This document shows positions 10,928 to 21,699 of a DNA stretch of 64,000 nucleotides, piece after piece. The translations under genes and the position numbers were made by a program. Source of the stretch: Erigeron canadensis. Its lineage: Eukaryota; Streptophyta; Magnoliopsida; Asterales; Asteraceae. The notes under the pieces are model-generated. The model did not search any database. It was not told the DNA's origin and saw nothing but the letters and a program-made list of their open reading frames with translations. The stretch lies in assembly GCF_010389155.1 (NCBI RefSeq), contig NC_057769.1:6820735-6884734 (forward strand). The letters run 5' to 3'. The first letter of the stretch is position 1. Every line of letters begins with the position of its first letter.

Positions 10928-11041
10928 TATATAAATGGACATATCAAGATGAAAACACGAATCATGGTCGATATCAAAGAGGACACCCTCCTTCAAAATG
11001 AACTATCTGTACCTTATAGTATTTCAACTGTTAGCCATTAA

Positions 11042-12075
11042 CTATAGGGATAAAAGCATGGGAATGTACCCAACTATGGCAAAAAGGCTATGTAATGTAC
11101 CCTATTACTCGACTTGCTATTCAGTGTAACCAACTACGTTTTTTGAGTTATTCAACGCAAGCAACCTGCTACAATAGGTTTCTATCGGGTTTCCATCATC
11201 ATCATCATCATCCTCACTAGTCCAACACTCGTCGGAAAAATTAAAATCGCGATAACTTTGTTGTTTATTTGAATTAAGACTTGAAACTACCACCAATCGA
11301 CTCAAAAGTTTATATTTTCTCAAAACAATTTTACATCACAATTTATATCTCAATAAATATGCAAAATTATAAACTATAACTATTAAGCATGCAACGAGTT
11401 ATGGTAGGCCACCTAAACATGTCACTATGGTTTATTCATGTCTAATCTAGCTCCCCTTCAAAGAAGAGGACCACATACATCAAGTTGCCTTGATTGTGTA
11501 AGCCTTAAACATGTATATCAAAAACAATTATCATATAACCACATAGTTTGCTTTCTGGAAATTCCAGTTGACCTGTTTAGACCTGTTTCTGGTCCGATTC
11601 AGATTTCAACCAGAACTACAAAGTTTTAGAACTATGTGTTGAGAATCTACAGTTCAAAGCACGACCTCTAACGCATTATGGATTAAAAGATATGAATTTT
11701 TTAGTACACTGTCGCAAAACAGAAAGTTTATACGAAAAATTCACATTGTCACACAATTAATTATACAATTATCTAGCATAATTAACCCTAATGATCAAGA
11801 TTTCCTATCAATATATCTAAGTAAGAATCATGAATGATTTACATGAAAAATTCATGATTTTTACTTCTTTTTATCAATTAAAATTAAAGGTACAACACAT
11901 AATTACATACAATTTATCACATAAACATGTAATTTAATCAAAACTTGGATTAAGAACCCTTAAAAAAAACTTTTTTTTTTATTTTCTGAAAAAAAATTTC
12001 GAACCATATATATATATATATATTAAATAAAACCTTTTTCTAATTAAATAATGTAATTAAATTGCAAAAACAATT

Positions 12076-12106
<31 letters not shown>

Positions 12107-12180
12107 TCGAAAATTTGAAGATCAAGAACCCTAACCCCCCTTCAAGTTTTGATCTTTTGGTAATCAAAAAACATACATAC
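11042..12180. other. Gene-free region with simple repeats
   Basis: No convincing gene. It holds a short ATC-rich tract (about 11196-11214) and two TA microsatellites (about 12008-12023 and 12079-12106). From about 12110 to 12180 it may be the leader of the Copia-type element whose LTR lies at 12201-12888. Confidence 0.5.
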
Positions 12181-12182
12181 TA

Positions 12183-12196
12183 GGCTCGTGATACCA
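12183..12196 (-). other. Primer-binding site of an LTR retrotransposon
   Basis: On the minus strand TGGTATCACGAGCC follows the LTR end by four bases. It resembles TGGTATCAGAGC, the plant initiator-methionine tRNA complement used as PBS by most Copia elements. Confidence 0.6.
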
Positions 12197-12200
12197 CCGT

Positions 12201-12888
12201 TGGGTTATATAACTAATTATCACAACAAATCACAAAGCACGCAACGGAAGACAAGATCTATGTAGTTTAATTAATTAACCAAAGTATAGAATTTGTATCT
12301 TATAATGGAGAGATTGAAGATAAGAATAAGGTTTAACTTAACCTCTCTACGATTGCACACTCAACGTTGGAACGTATGTATGCTAGTACTTGATCACGAA
12401 CCGAACAACCCTTTGTTTTTGCTCTTGAATTTCGACCCAAACAAAACCCAAAACCCTTTGTTTTTCTTGTGCTAGTCGACCGAAACAAGAGAGAGGAAGA
12501 GAGAAGAGATTTTTAGGGTTTTAGAAAACCTAATTAATTGTATATGAAAAACAATTAACCTAGGCTTCTATTTATAGGCTTAGGAAACTTAATGGCCAAG
12601 TCTTGAGGGTTTTGGAACCCTTTGGTCGACCGTCCCCCCCTTAGAACATTCTAGAGGGGTTTCCTAATTGTTTCCTAATTCCAACTCTTCTCCGTTAAGT
12701 CCGTTAATTAAGTACCGTTAACTTTTAACTCTTTTAACGAACCTCCGTTAGTTTTTCGTGATCAAATTAATTAATAAATTACATTTAATATATTAATCAA
12801 TTTATAGTTATATTCACGTTGAGGTGTGACCCCGTAGGCTTAAATACTTTTCGGACATACGTTCATTTTACGTGATCATATTCCAACA
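12201..12888 (-). mobile_element. Copia-type LTR (5' LTR of a truncated element)
   Basis: Read on the minus strand it begins TGTTGGAATATG and ends AACCCA, then continues into the primer-binding site at 12183-12196. About 688 bp. TGTTGGAATAT starts and a Met-tRNA PBS are typical of plant Copia elements. I see no gag/pol frames in the adjacent DNA and no second LTR, so the rest is lost or too decayed. Confidence 0.6.
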
Positions 12889-13133
12889 GATTTTAGTATT
12901 ATTTAGAATAAATTAAAATCAAAGTAAATTTGTCTTAAAAAAAATAACTTCACTATAGTTGTTTTTATAATTCATTTGTTATAATAAATTCTGCATAAAA
13001 CTCAGACACTATATGATTTCGGTATATTTTTCGTTTAATAACAAATTGAGATCATTGATGGACTATTAGCTTCTCCTATAATCTTCACAGTAGGAAACTC
13101 GTTAGTGGTGAGAAAAATCTGTTCTGACACGTA

Positions 13134-13351
13134 CAAGGGCGGTACTAAGAGGGGGGGCAAAGGGGGCTAATGCCCCCCTCAAAAAAATAAAAAATGTCAT
13201 GGATTTTTTAAATTTTCTTATAGGTTTTTCATATTTTGCCCTTTTTTGAATTTGTTTTTCATGAGTTTTTTAATTTTGCCTCTTTTTGATTTGTTTTTCA
13301 TGAGTTTTTTAATTTTGCCTCCTTTAAGATTTTTTTTTGGTACCGTCTTTG
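13134..13351. mobile_element. hAT-like MITE (218 bp)
   Basis: Left end CAAGGGCGGTACTAAGA, right end TTTGGTACCGTCTTTG (inverted). Flanks GACACGTA and TACACGTA match at 7 of 8 positions, as for an 8-bp hAT duplication. Inside, a roughly 42-bp unit around TTTTTCATGAGTTTTTTAA is repeated twice, and there is a GGGGGC/GCCCCC hairpin near the left end. Confidence 0.55.
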
Positions 13352-14842
13352 TACACGTAACCTATATTTTGGTCACATGTGAGACTTCAACCCATCTCCT
13401 ATAATGCTTGGACTGAGCGTCACTGGTTCCTATTTCTATATACATAATGGTCAAAAACCTATTATCGCATTTTTGAAAAATTAATTATACTTCATTTCCA
13501 GCAAGAACAAGTATAAGTATAACTTGCATACTATTCAAATTACATAACCGGAAGTCATATTGGCTCGTTTACCAAACTAAAAAAAAAACATAAACAATAT
13601 GCAGTAATACTGTAATAGTAATCATGTCTCTCTATATGAATTATCAAACGCGTCAGTCAAGTCACATATATTTTTTTTTTAATATCGATCGAAGACAAAG
13701 ATCAAGAAACTGTCAAAGTCAAACAATTTTGTTGAATTAAAAATACCAAAATAACAATTGTTTGCCACAATGGCAGCGTTTGTTTTCTTCTTCCCTAAGA
13801 ATATATTGGTTGGAAAGTGATCCTGTGGTCACCTGACCCACATAGTTTTCTATTAAATACTGCAAACTTTTGTAAAAAAGTTGATATATTCGGTATTGAA
13901 TTTAATTACGTTTATATATGTAAAAATACTTTGTTTATAAATATTCCGTTCGTTCGTTCATTAATCTATCAAACGAACATGAACTGATGAACAAGCTATT
14001 ATATTCGTTTTTCCGTTTGTGAACACAACATTATGTTTGTTTATCTGTTCATGAACAATTCATTCAGATTAAAATTAAAAAAAAAAAACATGAACAAGAC
14101 CACATTTGTGTTTGTTCGGTCTTTTACAGCCCCAGTTGAACCCCTTAATAAGCAATTATTGGTTTAAATTTTTCAACGATCTCAATTCAAAATGAACACA
14201 ACTGTCTACGCAAACCGAGGCCCATGTTGCTAAAGTGCTCACGAGTCACGAATTTTGGACACTTTAGGTACCAGTCCAAGCCCAGATGAAATTGGAATTG
14301 ACCTAGGCCCATCAACAAAACTTGCAAGAAAGCCGAGAAGGCAAGAATCATCAAGAAGCCCAACTGCCCAAGTGATAGGAGGATTGAGAAATGCGAAACG
14401 ATATCACAATTTTTGATATATGTATCATAATGTACAAGTTTTATAACTGATTGTGCCACTTTTTTTCTTTTTTCACCATGTTCCCCTTATCCCGTTTTCC
14501 CTGCATTCCACTTTGTTCGCGTTTTTTCATTTCATGAAGTTTAGTGAAATACTAGAATAAAACGAAAGGATAATATATAGAATATTCCCCAAAAGCTTGT
14601 CACTTCTCTTGTCTAGTTTTATTGGAAACTAACCAATTCGCCTACTAACGCCTTATATGATTTCGCAATCTTGTGTAGTAAAGGCCATAATTGCGAGAAA
14701 ATTAATAGATCATTATGTAGAGCGGGGTCATGATATACATAATGTAGACATGTTCAAGTTAACAACACTTTGTGACTTTAAGGTGAGAAATGGATCACAT
14801 AATATAGTCACGTGTCATCATTGGTTCAAGATTTATATTATA
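13352..14842. other. Gene-free intergenic DNA
   Basis: No supportable gene. Around 13955-14130 there is a run of CGTTCGTTC/GAACGAAC and TTCATGAAC words resembling remnants of hAT-type MITEs. The small open frame at 14187-14459 (-) has no recognisable domain. Confidence 0.5.
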
Positions 14843-15247
14843 CTAGTTCTCAGGCCGTTTATTGGACGGGTAGTCTCAAGCCATATAAATCTTATAATAA
14901 TTGTGAAATAAAAAGTGTATAATCAATATCACAACTTAATGAATACGAAAGCTAAATAACAAACATATGAAAATTAACTTCATATAAATATTGATTTCAG
15001 TTTATCTTATTTTTTCAACTTTAGTTAAATAAAAAGATAAACAAAAACCTTTTTGGTAGTCGATGATAGCTTCCTCTTTTTTTTTGTCGTAGGTTTTTTA
15101 ATAATAAAGATTTTTGTTATTAAAGGTTGGCCATTTTTTATTAGATAAATATTAAAAATTAGAGGATTAATAAAGAGGGGGTATTAGGCTAAAGCAGGGA
15201 AATTAGGGGTAGTGTACCCCTAACCACTCTCTTAGTTATATTATAGA
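14843..15247 (-). mobile_element. Short non-autonomous Helitron (405 bp)
   Basis: On the minus strand it starts A|TCTATAATATAAC and ends with a hairpin (CCCGTCC...GGAC-like stem degenerating to CCGTccaataaACGG) followed by GAGAACTAG|T. TC start, CTAG end, a 3' hairpin about 10 bp from the end and insertion between A and T are Helitron features. No coding capacity. Confidence 0.55.
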
Positions 15248-15497
15248 TTAGAGAAAATTGCATTTTAAAAAAAGTCATGCCAATATCCAAATACAATTTG
15301 ATTTTAGATATTTACTAGGCTTGGGTAATATGAGAGTTGAAAATGCTTCTTCAAGTAGCAAGAGATGACCATATGGTTTATGTAATCCAAATTGAAAAAA
15401 AAAAGAAATTTTTTTTAATCGATGGGTAATGATAAGGTGATCCACGAAAAGCTTGATATTACGAATTATATTATATGTATATATATATATAAATATA
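15248..15497. other. Spacer between two Helitrons
   Basis: AT-rich DNA with a (TA) tract at about 15474-15490; no gene. Confidence 0.5.
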
Positions 15498-16650
15498 CTA
15501 GATTTCTTACCCGCATGTTGTGCGGTTATTGAATTAATTTTTTAAAGTTTGTAATACTGATACTGATAACCAAAAAATTAGTTTAGTTAGCATAATTTTA
15601 TTGTGTAGTTTATTCCACAATTGAAATATATATAACGATGTCTATTATAATTATGTTGAACCAAAGTGTAACTGATGAAAATATTATATTTAGAAGCAAG
15701 CTCTAAATATATAAGTGATTATACAATATGTAAAACCAGATTACATGCCCATGGCTAATCAATTAAGAAAAGTAAGAGAAAAAAAATGTAACGCATGATG
15801 AACAATTACCTTTCATATTGTAAGGGAACAAAAAGAATATCGACAAAATTGAGAAAAAAACTACTTTAAATATTTTTTTATGATGTATACGTATGAAAAT
15901 AAACTATAGTAATAATAATAGTAACATAATAATTGCAATAATAATAGGGGGTTGGTGGTCCATTGGTGAGGTCTTTGACCTTGGGGGGATCCACCTGAGT
16001 TCGAATCTCACTTCTCACATTTGTGGGGTGGATTAATAGGGATTTTTTGAGAGTCCTAGGTTTCATCCCAAGCATACGTGTGATTTAGAAGTAGGAGTAG
16101 ATTAGAATGCCGTTAAAAAAAAATAACAATAATAATTACTACCAAATACATCATCTCGTAATCGTTTTATATCTCTACATATAGATAAATATGTATATGT
16201 ATATGTATAAAAAAATGCAACATCAAAATTATTAGAAAACATAATTAATAAAGATATTAAAAAGTGATTTATCTGTGAAGTTAGATATGTAAGCACAGGA
16301 AACGAAATTGCGGTAGATGCTTTTATTTTTATAGTTTTGTAATATTATTTAAGCAACAATTCATATGTAATTATGGATATAAAAATAAATATTCTTTTCT
16401 ATGATTTTTTACAGTTAGTACGTAATTTAATATAAGATTAGATAATATCTTTAATTTATTTTTAATATGTTGTTATACTTAATTGGGATTAAAATTTTGT
16501 TGCCAAATTTCTTAATCTAATTTTATTTATTTATGTATTATAAATGTTGTAAAAAAACATGGAGATGCCACGTGGGATAAAATCCTACATGGCAATGTTT
16601 TAAGATAGTTTAAAGTTGAGGATGATTTAAAAAGGCTATGATTCCTACTA

Positions 16651-16655
<5 letters not shown>
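15498..16655 (-). mobile_element. Non-autonomous Helitron (about 1.16 kb) carrying a SINE
   Basis: The minus-strand 3' end is classic: ACCGCACAACATGCGGGT hairpin, about 10 bp, then CTAG|T. The 5' end (TATTAAAATAGTAGGAATCA... followed by CCTTTTTAAATCATCCTCAAC and a TACGTGGCATCTCC-like block) matches the common plant Helitron 5' region, but the terminal TC has been lost in an expanded TA microsatellite. A SINE lies inside at 15947-16123. Confidence 0.6.
15947..16123 (+). mobile_element. tRNA-derived SINE with poly(A) tail
   Basis: Box A-like TGGTCCATTGGTGAGG and box B-like GAGTTCGAATCTC are spaced as in a tRNA promoter. The copy ends in an A tract at about 16115-16123, and CAATAATAAT-like words flank both sides as the likely target duplication. 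It is inserted in the Helitron 15498-16655. Confidence 0.65.

Positions 16656-16714
<59 letters not shown>
16655..16714. repeat. (TA)n microsatellite
   Basis: About 29 uninterrupted TA dinucleotides at the junction between a Helitron 5' end and a SINE inserted in a foldback MITE. Confidence 0.95.
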
Positions 16715-16719
<5 letters not shown>

Positions 16720-16725
16720 AAGTTA

Positions 16726-16966
16726 AAACAAACTGAGTTGGATCAGTGGTTGGAGCTCATGCCTCTGGAAACAAAGGTCATGGATTCGATCCTCATACCC
16801 AGCAAGGCTGGAGGTCCTTTTCTACCTATGGACTATGGTAGAACCTAGAAGCAGCCTCTCTACCTTTGGTAGGGGTAAGGCTGTCTACATATCAACCTCC
16901 CCCATACACCGTCGAAAACGATATTGGGACCCAAAACCCGTGGAAGACGGCATTGGGAGTTACTTT
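16726..16966 (+). mobile_element. tRNA-derived SINE, copy 1, with 17-bp target duplication
   Basis: The SINE has box A (GGATCAGTGGTTGG), box B (GGTCATGGATTCGATCC), then a non-tRNA body. It is flanked by TATATAGGGTAAAGTTA at 16709-16725 and 16967-16983, an exact 17-bp duplication. The same SINE family occurs inverted at 26024-26225. It landed in the end of the foldback MITE that continues to 17452. Confidence 0.85.
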
Positions 16967-16972
16967 TATATA

Positions 16973-17452
16973 GGGTAAAGTTATTTTAAGAACTATTTTT
17001 TTTGCGAGAACCTTTGAGAACTTTTCAAATCAAGCCTAACCGATGATTGTTCTTTACATGAAAATTGTTTTTTGATTGTTTTCTGAATAACTTGTGTAAT
17101 TTTGAAGTTTATAATTGTGTGGAGACATGGATTATCATCCGTTATATAATTATGTGGAGATTTGGATTCTTGATCACATGTGCTCGAATATTGCTATGAT
17201 CATATATATGCAAGTCGATCACATGTAATCATAGCAATATTCGTGCACATGTGATCAATAATCTAAATCTCTACATAATTGTATAACGGATGATAATCCA
17301 TGCCTCCACACAATTATAAACTTCAAAATTACACATAAGTTATTCAGAGTATAATCAAAAAACAATTTTCATGTAAAGAATAATTATCGGTTGGACTTGA
17401 TTTGATAAGTTCTCAAAGGTTCTCGCAAAAAAATGGTTTTCAAAATAATTTT
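16973..17452. mobile_element. Long foldback MITE (about 480 bp), left end hit by a SINE
   Basis: Two arms of about 220 bp are inverted copies: GCGAGAACCTTTGAGAACTT at 17008-17027 matches the complement of the stretch at about 17408-17425, and pairing continues through GAAAATTGTTTTTTGATT, ATGGATTATCATCCGTTATA and CACATG words to a centre near 17205. The left terminus GGGTAAAGTTATTTTAAGAAC pairs with GTTTTCAAAATAATT on the right. No coding capacity. Confidence 0.8.
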
Positions 17453-17637
17453 TCATTGAGATAAAAAAATAAAATGAACTTATAATCTTAACCATTAAAA
17501 ATAAGATTAACTTTCAATCTTAACCATCTAAACTAAAAGTCAACCTTGTAAAGTCAAATTTTTTAAATTTGACTTGATTCTCTCTTACTTTATTGCTCTT
17601 TATGATCTTGCTGAGCAAAACGAGTAATAATTATGGC

Positions 17638-17735
17638 TTTTAAATGAATTTGTTACTTAATTTTTTTCCTTAATTCTTTTAAATGAATTTGTTAATTAAT
17701 TTTTTTCCTTAATTCTTTTAAATGAATTTGTTAAT
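17638..17735 (+). repeat. 39-bp tandem repeat, 2.5 units
   Basis: TTTTAAATGAATTTGTTA followed by CTTAATTTTTTTCCTTAATTC is repeated with one base change (ACTT or ATTA). The third unit is partial. Confidence 0.85.
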
Positions 17736-18104
17736 ATTTGTGTTTTTATCAATGGTCAATATAAACATAACGTTATTTAACTTCTATATTTAAAAAAGTC
17801 TTCAACATAAATAAAAAGTAAAATATGGATGCTTTAATATTGGTTTGTAAAAATGATAAAGTTTATTTTAATATACCTAATTGCTTTTTTTATATATATA
17901 TTTTTTGTATTTTGATTATTATTATTAACATGTTTATTGTTATATGTAGATATTCGTCAGAGATCTAAGGTAAAATCATTTATTAATAGTAAATATAAAA
18001 ATTACGTTATTTAAGTTTTAAATTTGAAAGTCTTCAATATAAATATAAAGAAAAGTATAGATGTTGTAATGTTGGTTTTAAATATGTTCTAATGCTAATT
18101 TGAA

Positions 18105-18276
18105 ATGATAAACATAGGCCTAGGGGCTACGTTTAATATGTTATTACATGTATAAAAGACTTGTACATTGAACGTAACCACCTCCTATATTTACAGATTG
18201 ATATCCAATGTATAACCTTTGATGCATGTAATAACGTATTAAACATAGCCCCTGAGGCTATGATTATCATTTCCCT
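18105..18276. mobile_element. Small foldback MITE (about 170 bp)
   Basis: CTAGGGGCTACGTTTAATA (18121-18139) and GTATTAAACATAGCCCCTGAG (18236-18256) are inverted, extended by TTATTACATGTAT/ATGCATGTAATAA inside and TGATAAACATAG/CTATGATTATCA outside. Confidence 0.7.
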
Positions 18277-18385
18277 TAATTTAATTAATGTATAAAACCA
18301 TACACGACCGTTTAACAATTGTGATTTAAAAATGTTTTGCTTACCAAATTCAAAAATAATAAACATGGAAAAAATATAATTGATA

Positions 18386-18616
18386 CTAGCATGGATCCGT
18401 GTAAATGGTGATAGTTTTGGCAGTGACAGTTTAGTGATGGAGACAATTGTTGGTGGTGGAGGCGACATTGAAATAACGTAAATAAGTGATGTAATGGTTA
18501 ATCAAGATATTTTATAAGATAAATAAGTAGATTATATATTTAATCATTAATTGTGTTTTAAATAATTTTCACATCACTTTCAACGGGGTTTATTTCTTTT
18601 GATTAGATTGCATAGA
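18386..18616 (-). mobile_element. Short Helitron of the GGTGGTGG family (231 bp)
   Basis: On the minus strand it ends CACGGATCCATGCTAG|T and starts A|TCTATGCAATC. The body (TTAATCATTA..., CACCACCAAC) is similar to 19588-19778 and 28879-29133. Confidence 0.5.
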
Positions 18617-18670
18617 TATAATAATTGCTATATAATTATTAGTGTAATTAGTTATTAATGTTAAAGGAGT

Positions 18671-19432
18671 TTTTTTTTAGAAAAACATTATATTATACAA
18701 TAGAACGAACGGTATCCAGCAAAGCATTAGATACCGTGAACAAAGGTATAGTTACAATTACAAGTATCAAGGATAGACGACAAATAATATCCTAGATACA
18801 TTTTGAGACTTGAACTGTGAGGAATGCAAAAAGGGTAAAAACTCGTGCCAATTACAAGACACGAGAAAAAATCCTCACCAACAGGGGCCGAGCCACTGGT
18901 TTTCATCCATGTTTTTGATGCAAACCCAAATAAGTCTCAAGGGAACAAACGAAAATATGAAGCAAGCAAACCAACAACCATGAGCATATATACCAAACAC
19001 AACAACCAATCAGTGCAAAAACATAAATGGATTTTGAAACCACTACCCGCGAAACAGCAATTTTTCTTGCATCTGCTAGTAACCCATAGATGCAATTGAG
19101 AGACGATGACATCAAAAAGGAGATCCGATTTGTTATGACCCATAAAGAACACCTTATCATTGCGATGTTTCCAAACAACCCATATAAAACAAAAGATAAT
19201 AGCCCCAATGCAATGCTTCTTGTTCATTTTAATATTCATGTCTATCAAGTCGTAAGAAAACTTCATCCAATGTCTGTTGTCGAATGGATGGAATATCTAG
19301 CCAAATAGCCACTAATCTCCAAAGCTTATCTCCAATCTTACAATTTGAAAATAGATGACAAGCAGTTTCAGTCTCGGACGCACATAGAGGACAAAGAACC
19401 GAAGAGATGTCAATTCCTTTATTCGCCAAATT
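18671..19432 (-). pseudogene. LINE (non-LTR retrotransposon) 3' fragment, RT zinc-finger region
   Basis: Minus-strand translation gives the C-terminal zinc-binding region typical of plant LINE reverse transcriptases (zf-RVT). It reads NKGIDISSVLCPLCASETETACHLFSNC, then DKLWRLVAIWL, and after a frameshift near 19240 AIIFCFIWVVWKHRNDKVFF. The conserved CPLC...E...HLF..C spacing is clear. The copy is 5'-truncated. On the plus strand a T tract at 18671-18679 marks its poly(A) end. It is not functional. Confidence 0.7.
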
Positions 19433-19587
19433 TCAAGGAGTATGTCTGAATATTTTAATTTTTAAGGAAGATTATGTCTAAATATTATACAAATTTCATC
19501 ATTTCCAAAAAAAAAAATTAAAAAATATTCTTTTTATAATATAGTATATAAATATACCATTTTTTATTTCAATATAACACACACATG

Positions 19588-19778
19588 CTAGCACAGTACT
19601 CACGCAAAGCGGCGGTGGTTGTTGCGACGAATGTGTGATGGTGGAGCGATTGTTTGTGGCGGATGCGTTGTCGAGTGGTGATAATTATTGATGTAAAAGG
19701 TTAATAGAGATATTTTAAAAGATCAATGATTGATAGTGTAATTTAATTATTAATGTTAAAAACTAGTGTAGATATAGA
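19588..19778 (-). mobile_element. Short Helitron of the same family (191 bp)
   Basis: Minus strand: starts A|TCTATATCTACAC, ends CCGCCGCTTTGCGTGAGTACTGTGCTAG. The 3' hairpin is weaker and the base after CTAG is C rather than T. The body is similar to 28879-29133. Confidence 0.5.
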
Positions 19779-20661
19779 TATTATATACATATATATATAT
19801 TGGTGGCATATATATATATATATTGTCGGCAGAGAGAAAAAAATTAAGCCTAAGTTTTGATCTTGACCATTGAAATTCATAAGCAAAATAATCTTCGCCA
19901 TTGAAATTGAAGTCAACTTTGATTATTTTAAATATGGTAACCCTTTTATCTTATTTAATGTTTACTTTTACAATTATGGTAACTATTTAAAATTAATCAT
20001 GGCCTTTTAAAATCAAAGTCACATTAATAAAAAAAAAAAAGTCAAATTTCTAATACTAAAAGGTTGTATATATTTAGACAATGCAATCTTAATTAAGTGA
20101 GATGTGGATCGAAATTGTATTACGTAAGAACCAGTCTCATTGTTATTCCAGTTTATACATAAAAACCACTGTCATTGTGTAATGCGGCATGCAGTGGATG
20201 TCTGATTCTGGTTTTTAACTGATTTTATATTGATATTTGTTAATTAATGTACAACCATAGTTTGTAGTATATCTTATTAATATTATCCTTTACGTAATAT
20301 GGAGGCATAAACATATATAGTTTTTATGTTTCAAAGTAATATATTGCTAATAGATTATTGTGTACTGTGATGATGCTCCTTTTTTTATTTCAATATATAT
20401 CAGTTTTATATTCGTTTATATAGTGGTTATACTATAAAATGTAAATATACAACTACATAAATATACTCATTTACCAATCGAATAAATAAGCTAAATATTG
20501 TATTGCTTTTGAATAAGGCTATCAATGGTTCGATTTCGAGTTAGTGGGTTCGAGTTGACAAAAAACTAATATCATTGTTATAATCACCTTTTCCAAAGTT
20601 AATTATAATACAGTTAACTTTAAATAACTTTCATATGGAACATAAGAACTTTGTTTATTTG
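19779..20661. other. Gene-free AT-rich intergenic DNA
   Basis: Contains short TA tracts (about 19790-19825) and no recognisable gene. Confidence 0.5.
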
Positions 20662-20790
20662 AGTCTTAAATTTTCTTTGGAAACTAGGGGACAAATCCTA
20701 GCCATTAGATTATCCTCTCAAAAATAAATCTCAACCCTTTATCCTTCCCTTCCCCTTCCTCTCGTCTCTTTCCCCCCACCAGGCCACCAC

Positions 20791-20821
<31 letters not shown>

Positions 20822-21654
20822 ATCTGATCGGCGACGGAATCTTGAACCACCGCCATCTCCACCTTTATCTCTGACCGGCGACGATGACGACGACGACGAC
20901 CAACTCCTTCTCCTTCTTCTCCGGCAAGACAACCGCCGGAAAATGCAACAACTTCGCCGGAAAAACTTCAAACGCCGATAAAACCTTCGTTCCTTCGAAT
21001 TAGAACATCAAACTTACACCAAAACACTCACAATCACACCGCGAACAAACCCTGACCAAAAATTAATCCGATCTATACTCGCCGGAAAACTTGAAAAACT
21101 CACCGGAAAAATTAAAAAACACTATATCTTTGTTGTTTCTTCGAATTAATGCATGAAACTTGTGCCAAATCACTCAGTGTTTCTTCGAATTCCGCACAAA
21201 CCCTAGCCAATAAACACTGTTTTCGAACTCGCCGGAAAAATCACAGTGTCGCCAGAAAAATCACAATCCACCATCTCTTGGATCGCCGCCCATCAAATCC
21301 ATACCATTCCCATATGCATCCCTTGACGGTCAGTTTAGAACGGATAAGGGCCTCTGGCCCGTTCCGTATCCACCCGAGAACGAAATTGATTAACCGGAGA
21401 AGTCGCCGAAGAAGATTCGACGGCGTTAGTGTCTTAGTAATTACCAATCAAGCTTGATTGGCTTGACCAATCAAATATGATTGGACAATGTCGCCGGAGT
21501 AACCAATCAAGCTTGATTGGCTAGACCAATCAAATATGATTGCACAGTCGCCGGAGTAATTCACCGGAGTAACCAATCATGTTTGATGGGATTTTGATGA
21601 TGGTTGATCCAAGGGCTGGGATTAATCCCTTGGTTTCCACCATTTTTTAAGGAT
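20662..21654. mobile_element. Pack-MULE-like element with GC-rich interior (about 1 kb)
   Basis: The ends are inverted over about 45 bp: CTTAAATTTTCTTTGGAAAC then TAGGGGACAAATCCTAGCC on the left; GGGCTGGGATTAATCCC, TTGGTTTCC and TTTTTTAAGG on the right. The interior differs sharply from its surroundings: CA/TG microsatellite (about 20788-20820), many CGCCGGAAAA words, and 5'-UTR-like CT-rich sequence. This looks like host gene DNA captured between Mutator-type ends. No intact frame is convincing; the open frames are low-complexity. Target duplication not resolved. Confidence 0.5.
21444..21580. repeat. Tandem CCAAT-palindrome repeat
   Basis: The perfect 18-bp palindrome CCAATCAAGCTTGATTGG occurs at 21444-21461 and 21503-21520, in a 59-bp tandem unit that also carries CCAATCAAATATGATTG and TCGCCGGAGTAA. 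A third, shortened unit follows (CCAATCATGTTTGATGGG). Confidence 0.85.
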
Positions 21655-21699
21655 TCATATGAATACAACCCTGGAACATAAAATTAAATACATATAATT

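Larger units (their letters stand above)
6404..10946. mobile_element. Solo LTR (about 1.44 kb), interrupted by a second solo LTR
   Basis: It begins TGATGTGTG at 6404 and ends CATATCA at 10946, with TG...CA termini and the 5-bp duplication AGATG on both sides (6399-6403, 10947-10951). Removing the inner LTR 7827-10927 and its 5-bp duplication leaves about 1,437 bp without coding capacity. Only one LTR is present, so this is a solo LTR left by recombination. It contains four copies of a GGTGCGACGCACC-type palindrome between 7473 and 7624. The superfamily is not certain; the general look is Ty3-type. Confidence 0.75.
6344..11041 (+). pseudogene. Partner small gene, split at codon 20 by nested LTR insertions
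   Basis: The frame starts at 6344 with MASSSSKKNVHRPRLTKDEM (6344-6403) and is then interrupted by the solo LTR 6404-10946. After the duplicated target AGATG (10947-10951) the frame resumes at 10952 as KTRIMVDIKEDTLLQNELSV... and runs open to 11041. The joined order is in frame. It aligns with the divergent gene at 5687-6019 (MADILDHQMFKDQL against MVDIKEDTLLQNEL). This reading is supported by the exact target duplication. Downstream of about 11000 the similarity fades, so the original 3' end is uncertain. Function unknown. Confidence 0.65.

Noticed and set aside
20705..20971. 88-codon minus-strand frame rich in Arg, Ser and Cys-Val repeats
   Set aside because: Composition comes from CA/TG and CGC microsatellite sequence; not a credible protein.
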